Source: Rickettsia endosymbiont of Ixodes persulcatus
GTDB taxonomy: Bacteria; Pseudomonadota; Alphaproteobacteria; Rickettsiales; Rickettsiaceae
Reading direction: 5' to 3'
DNA length: 9,465 nt
Assembly: GCA_027293795.1 (NCBI GenBank)
Contig: JAPYLE010000205.1
Span: 1 to 9,465, forward strand
Part shown: positions 6,312 through 9,465 of the stretch, in pieces
Layout: every line of letters begins with the position of its first letter
How positions within the stretch are numbered: the first letter of the stretch is position 1
Translations under genes and position numbers: made by a program
The notes under the pieces: model-generated
Told to the model about the DNA's origin: nothing
Databases searched by the model: none
What the model saw: the letters and a program-made list of their open reading frames with translations, nothing else

Positions 6312-6384
6312 TCATCTCGCGACTTGATCGCGGTATCCAGTTAAAAATATTGCTTTTGGATACCGCGATCAAGTCGCGAGATGA
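6312..6384. repeat. Perfect 28-bp palindromic element encoding the cysQ C-terminus
   Basis: The arms 6312-6339 and 6357-6384 are exact reverse complements over 28 bases, with a 17-base AT-rich loop. The core is again the GCGACTTGATCGCGG / CCGCGATCAAGTCGC type. One arm and the loop are read as codons 255-268 of cysQ, including SRLDRGIQKQYF, and the cysQ stop (6341-6343) lies in the loop. Such an uninterrupted palindrome suggests recent arrival or active homogenisation. It may also work as the transcription terminator of the cysQ set. Confidence 0.85.
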
Positions 6385-7147
6385 TACTTTTACTCTTTTC
6401 TAACCAATATTTGCTACAGGCGAAAAAATTAGGATTAGCAAAATTTTCTTTACCGTAAGTAATTTCTTTTCCGTCGCAATCTAAAATATTACCGCCACCG
6501 GCTCTAATTAAAGCATGACCTGCCGCTATATCCCACTCCATAGTGTGACCGAATTTTGGATATATATCAGCTGCTCCTTCAGCAATTAAGCATAATTTGA
6601 TTGAGCTACCTACGGCATTTATTTTACCGAATGAATATTTGCTTAAAAATTCTTTAGTAGCTTTATTTGAACTATAAAAACCTATTACCGCATTAAATTC
6701 CTCTCTTTTAGATTCGTAGTTAATAGGTGTTTCCAAAGAATTTTGTTCGATTTTTAATTGTTGTTTCGCATTTGTATAATATAATTTATCCGCTTCAGGT
6801 TGGTATACTAAGCCAATGGTCGGAATATTGTTTTCAATAAGCCCTATATTTACCGTATATGTACTTTTACCGTTTACATAGCTTCGTGTCCCGTCAATAG
6901 GATCAATTAACCAAAAAGTATCACTGCTGAATATAGGTAGCGGCTGCTCTTCACATACTATAGCTATTTGTGGGGTTAAGGTTTGTAGAGTTTGATAAAT
7001 TATTTTACTAATTTCCTTATCAGCATTAGTGACGAAAGAACCGTCTGATTTAATATCAGTCAATATCCCGGCCTTTTTTATATCTAGTGCAATCTTGCCG
7101 GTATTAATAATTAAATCTTTTAAAGCAGCTATTAAATTATTGTCCAT
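6341..7147 (-). CDS. cysQ: 3'(2'),5'-bisphosphate nucleotidase, inositol-monophosphatase family
   Basis: This 268-residue protein carries all metal-binding motifs of the Li-sensitive Mg-dependent phosphatase family: CEEQ (65-68), DPIDGT (82-87) and EWDIAAGH (204-211). The segment GSSIKLCLIAEGAADIYPKFG (180-200) is typical of CysQ rather than SuhB, so I favour hydrolysis of 3'-phosphoadenosine 5'-phosphate (PAP) to AMP. Sulfate assimilation is not known in Rickettsia, so the PAP probably comes from acyl-carrier-protein modification (inference). The start codon is separated from the upstream stop by one base, so it is the last gene of a coupled set with the two DUF2608-like genes. The final 14 residues are encoded by a palindromic element (6312-6384) and are unlikely to be ancestral. 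The catalytic domain ends before them. Confidence 0.88.
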   Translation of the reverse strand: MDNNLIAALKDLIINTGKIALDIKKAGILTDIKSDGSFVTNADKEISKIIYQTLQTLTPQIAIVCEEQPLPIFSSDTFWLIDPIDGTRSYVNGKSTYTVNIGLIENNIPTIGLVYQPEADKLYYTNAKQQLKIEQNSLETPINYESKREEFNAVIGFYSSNKATKEFLSKYSFGKINAVGSSIKLCLIAEGAADIYPKFGHTMEWDIAAGHALIRAGGGNILDCDGKEITYGKENFANPNFFACSKYWLEKSKSIISRLDRGIQKQYF

Positions 7148-7148
7148 A

Positions 7149-8108
7149 TTATTTATTTAACATTTTTGCAGCGATATCGTCCTCTAACCATTGACCGGTA
7201 TTTAGAAGCGCAGCCTGCTGTAACTCAGCGATTTGATGATCAGGTGACCCAGGTAATTGCGTCCACCCCAAATATTCAATACCGTAATATTCTATATCAA
7301 CCATTCTTAAATAAGAGTCCATGTTTTCTAAATCTTTTTTATTATTTGCAAAAATTACTATTTTTGTAGGTTGTTTTGGTATAATTTTCAAGAACTCTAT
7401 AAGAGTTTTTACTTTATTTATATTACCGGTAAATATTATACCTAAATAAAAAATAGGGGCTCCGGCATCACTTGGATTAAATCTAAATACATCTTTATCA
7501 TTAACTTTATTAGTAAAATTAATATTAAGTCCGTAAAGTAAGGTATATAGCCATCCTTCATAATTTTCAATTAAATTACATGGGGTTGTTATTTCCTGAA
7601 GACCTAAAACCGTTGCACCTTGCTGTTTCATCTTATTAATTAAATCTACCCATTTAGATTCAACAAGCATCATTTGACGCTGCTCTATCAATTGTGCAAT
7701 AGTTTTATTAACTGATGAGTTATCCACTGCAAGACTATATAAATATTTAGTAAAATTTATATAAGAATTATCTTGGTATCGAAATAATTTTGATTTCGGT
7801 GTTATAATAGTATTATCTATATTTACAAGTACCAGCGTATCTGCATCTATCTTCGGTAATAAATTTTTCATTGTTATCGAATCTACGGAGTAAGTAGGAA
7901 TAATTTGACCGTAGCCCGCATACGAAATAACTAAGCAAAGTAAACTCAATAAAACTTTATTGATTAGACCTCTTGAATAACCTCCTTCATAAAGAGGAAT
8001 TTGAAGGAAACACGGAACGTAGCACCGCAGCGTACAAAAAAGTACGTGACGGATTGACGTACAAATTACCTTTGGAAGGAGGTTATTCAAGAGGTCTACT
8101 TTTGTCAT
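7149..8108 (-). CDS. DUF2608-like (HAD-like) exported protein with a repeat-encoded N-terminal insert
   Basis: From the ATG at 8106-8108 the product has 319 residues. Codons 4-48 come from a 132-bp palindrome (7966-8097). After them stands what was a signal peptide core (INKVLLSLLCLVISYAGYG, 49-67), and then the mature domain. That domain resembles DUF2608, a HAD-like family: motif I LVNIDNTIITP (94-104), FYLGIIFTGNINK (220-232) and IVIFANNKKDLENM (250-263). HAD enzymes need DxDxT; here the nucleophile Asp is Asn96 and the late acidic pair is Asn255-Asn256, so phosphatase activity is doubtful. Its start lies inside the upstream paralog, overlapping its end by 26 bases; its stop is one base from cysQ. 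The insert puts the hydrophobic core 50 residues from the start, so export may be impaired unless translation begins internally. Confidence 0.83.
   Translation of the reverse strand: MTKVDLLNNLLPKVICTSIRHVLFCTLRCYVPCFLQIPLYEGGYSRGLINKVLLSLLCLVISYAGYGQIIPTYSVDSITMKNLLPKIDADTLVLVNIDNTIITPKSKLFRYQDNSYINFTKYLYSLAVDNSSVNKTIAQLIEQRQMMLVESKWVDLINKMKQQGATVLGLQEITTPCNLIENYEGWLYTLLYGLNINFTNKVNDKDVFRFNPSDAGAPIFYLGIIFTGNINKVKTLIEFLKIIPKQPTKIVIFANNKKDLENMDSYLRMVDIEYYGIEYLGWTQLPGSPDHQIAELQQAALLNTGQWLEDDIAAKMLNK
7966..8097. repeat. 132-bp protein-coding palindromic element (RPE type)
   Basis: The ends are perfect 22-base inverted repeats (7966-7987 and 8076-8097, outermost bases AGACCTCTTGAATAACC). Length 132 is a multiple of three, and on the minus strand the element is open in two frames. 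One gives the last five residues (SRPLE) and stop of the upstream DUF2608-like gene; the other gives residues 4-48 of the downstream one, including VICTSIRHVLFCTLRCYV. The sequence is unrelated to the GTCATCCCGCG-type repeats elsewhere here, so it is a separate family. In-frame elements of this sort are known in Rickettsia genes (RPE); I do not assign a number. Confidence 0.88.
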
Positions 8109-8964
8109 AAGGATCTTTACCTTTTGTATTATTATTCTTTAAAGGCGGATTATTTCTTTTTACTTTATTTATTTGAGGTATTAAATCATTAATTAGTTTA
8201 GTATAATTTGCTACATCTGGATCTTCTTGGGTATTTTTATTATTATAATAATAACCGATAAATAATATATTAGAACTATAACTACTAAGTTGAAATTCCA
8301 TTGATTTTAATAATTCTATGTTACTGCTAATCATTATAAAAGCTTTAGGCATAAATCTTATTTGAATAAGGAATTTAAAAATCATCTCTGCTTCCGGTAT
8401 ATTATTACCGGTCAATATACCTTTATAAAATACCGGATAAGTATTAGCAAAACTGTCTAAATTATTAAAAATAATATAATTATTGTTTGGAAAACTATTT
8501 GAAAAATCAATATCGAAATTTTTCTTTAAGTAATCGGCAAACCATATTTCAAATTTAGGAATATTATTAAAATTACCGGTAAATCCTTTATTTACAGCTA
8601 TTATAGGGATTTTACTATTACTAATTTCACTTACAAAATTTGGAAAATCCGATTCTTGTAACTCTTTATTATATTTATCATTAGTTAAAATCAATTGATC
8701 TACATAAATAGCTTTTGGATTTGTATTAATATTACGCAAAAGAGGAGTTATTTTTAAATAAATATCCTTATCAATTTGTTTACCGATAGGAACTAAAGAC
8801 TTAAACAGAAATTCATCTAAAACTGTTACTACTAATAAATCCTGCGGTGCATAATTTTTATTAAAATCTTGCTTTATTTTATTCAAGCTATCTACTTCTA
8901 TAATCTCTGCACGAGCTATAGACGCAATAAATAATATTAAAATGAATATATATTTTTTAAACAT
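8083..8964 (-). CDS. DUF2608-like secreted protein, catalytically degenerate paralog
   Basis: A 293-residue protein with a clear Sec signal peptide: KK at 3-4, hydrophobic core to about residue 15 and cleavage after ARA (19). A GGAA motif eight bases before the ATG supports the start. The mature part aligns by pattern with the downstream gene: LLVVTVLDEFLFKS (43-56) at HAD motif I, IIAVNKGFTGNF (121-132), FYKGILTGNN (179-188) and IMISSNIELLKSM (210-222). None of the HAD acidic or Thr residues is kept: DxDxT reads TVLDE, and the late acidic pair reads SN. It is therefore probably a non-enzymatic periplasmic or secreted protein. The last residues (SRPLE) and the stop come from the inserted palindrome. 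Without it the gene would end two codons after DKS, at NQ. It is the first gene of the set ending in cysQ; its function is unknown. Confidence 0.8.
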   Translation of the reverse strand: MFKKYIFILILFIASIARAEIIEVDSLNKIKQDFNKNYAPQDLLVVTVLDEFLFKSLVPIGKQIDKDIYLKITPLLRNINTNPKAIYVDQLILTNDKYNKELQESDFPNFVSEISNSKIPIIAVNKGFTGNFNNIPKFEIWFADYLKKNFDIDFSNSFPNNNYIIFNNLDSFANTYPVFYKGILTGNNIPEAEMIFKFLIQIRFMPKAFIMISSNIELLKSMEFQLSSYSSNILFIGYYYNNKNTQEDPDVANYTKLINDLIPQINKVKRNNPPLKNNNTKGKDPYDKSRPLE

Positions 8965-9339
8965 TTATGGTTTCCATTTTTAGTGTCATTCCTAAGGCTT
9001 TTTATGTCATTCCCGCGTAGGCGGAAAAGTGTTATTGCGTGGATCGGTTCCCTCCCCCTGTCATCCCGCGACTCGATCGTGGGATCCAGTTAAAAATACT
9101 AAAATTATTAGTATTTTAAGTTTCGTGGTCAAGCACGGTATGACACCAAACACGTTTTCCAATCCACGAAACAATGCTTATGCGGGAATAACATAGATCC
9201 GCACCGCGCTCGCAATGACGAAATTTAATATATTAGTGTTACCACATCATAATGCTAATATCAATCCATATTAAATTATAATATGGTAAATATGTTTGGA
9301 AGTTTTTTTAGCACGCTAGGCGGTACCATACGCATCAAG
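8965..9339. other. Intergenic region between the right-edge gene and the DUF2608-like set
   Basis: These 375 bases hold the nested repeats (9005-9193), another repeat scrap, GCACCGCGCTCGCAATGACG (9201-9220), and a small 8-bp AT hairpin (CCATATTA/TAATATGG, 9266-9286). The hairpin lies downstream of the right-edge gene's stop and might be its 3' end structure, although no T run follows. I see no coding sequence or RNA gene here. The promoter of the DUF2608-like set should lie here or be supplied by read-through; I could not identify it with confidence. Confidence 0.55.
9005..9193. repeat. Nested palindromic elements (one element inside another)
   Basis: The outer pair is TGTCATTCCCGCGTAGGCGG (9005-9024) with the imperfectly complementary unit ending GCGGGAATAACA (to 9193); GTGGAT and ATCCAC extend the pairing inward. 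Inside it, 9059-9145 is a second element running from TGTCATCCCGCG to GGTATGACA. Its left half is a hairpin with an 8-bp stem and loop CTCGA (9064-9084, one wobble pair). In its centre is a perfect 10-bp AT hairpin (9093-9102 with 9108-9117). The order suggests that one repeat inserted into an older one. It fills most of the space upstream of the DUF2608-like pair. Confidence 0.7.
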
Positions 9340-9465
9340 TTAAGCCATAATTGTTAATAATTTTAGTGTATTTAAGGAAGATAATCTGGTTTTACGATAT
9401 TTATCTTCCAAAGAAAATTTTCCCCAATCTATAATTAATTTCTTAAGGAACTGCTTTAAATCATT
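9340..9465 (-). CDS. C-terminal 41 codons of an unidentified gene
   Basis: An open minus-strand frame enters from the right edge and ends at TAA (9340-9342). It encodes 41 residues, from NDLKQFLKKLIIDWGKFSLE to LKLLTIMA. The peptide looks like real protein: it alternates basic and hydrophobic helical segments (KQFLKKLIIDW) and ends in a hydrophobic tail. I do not recognise the family and too little is present to infer a function. It points the same way as the DUF2608-like and cysQ genes but is separated from them by about 375 bases of repeats. Confidence 0.5.
   Translation of the reverse strand, partial: NDLKQFLKKLIIDWGKFSLEDKYRKTRLSSLNTLKLLTIMA

Noticed and set aside
7166..7369. Plus-strand ORF of 67 codons
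   Set aside because: It is antisense to the C-terminal part of the DUF2608-like gene, with no ribosome site.
1..9465. CRISPR array, tRNA, rRNA, transposase or prophage genes
   Set aside because: The repeats are palindromic and dispersed, not direct repeats with regular spacers. No cloverleaf, rRNA-like segment, DDE transposase or phage gene was recognised on reading both strands.

Overview
The window looks like chromosome of an obligate intracellular Rickettsia, most likely spotted-fever or a related group. The DNA is AT-rich and the proteins are rich in Lys, Ile and Asn. The MutS, RpiB and CysQ sequences are typical of the genus. Many copies of short palindromic repeats of the Rickettsia palindromic element (RPE) kind are present, both between and inside genes. 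The genus call rests on recalled family features and on the repeats; no search was run.

Layout. The left edge holds the first 14 codons of a minus-strand gene, probably thyX. Next come two hairpin repeats (about 81-193), then a tight minus-strand pair: a YgjP/DUF45 metallohydrolase-like protein and, overlapping it upstream, a LytM/M23-type lipoprotein. A short divergent promoter region separates these from rpiB (+). Behind rpiB lies a decayed VapBC toxin-antitoxin pair (minus strand). The antitoxin has a nonsense codon and the toxin a frameshift. Then comes full-length mutS (+, 3036-5708). After mutS there is a long composite palindrome, a small orphan minus-strand ORF and another palindrome cluster, one copy of which encodes the C-terminal tail of cysQ. 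cysQ is the last gene of a minus-strand three-gene set. The two genes upstream are tandem secreted DUF2608-like (HAD-like) paralogs, whose junction is interrupted by a 132-bp coding palindrome. The right edge carries a nested repeat cluster, then the 3' end of an unidentified minus-strand gene.

How the genes fit together. MutS (mismatch repair), RpiB (pentose phosphate isomerisation), CysQ (PAP removal) and probable ThyX (dTMP synthesis) are housekeeping. The lipoprotein and the DUF2608 pair are exported or envelope proteins whose catalytic signature residues are substituted, which suggests binding or regulatory roles. Genome decay by point mutation (vapBC) and spread of palindromic repeats into reading frames (cysQ tail, DUF2608 junction) are the main themes.

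I see no CRISPR array, tRNA, rRNA, intact transposase or convincing new multi-gene system. The most interesting observation is the 132-bp palindrome at 7966-8097. Removing it in silico restores a clean signal peptide and the original overlap between two genes.
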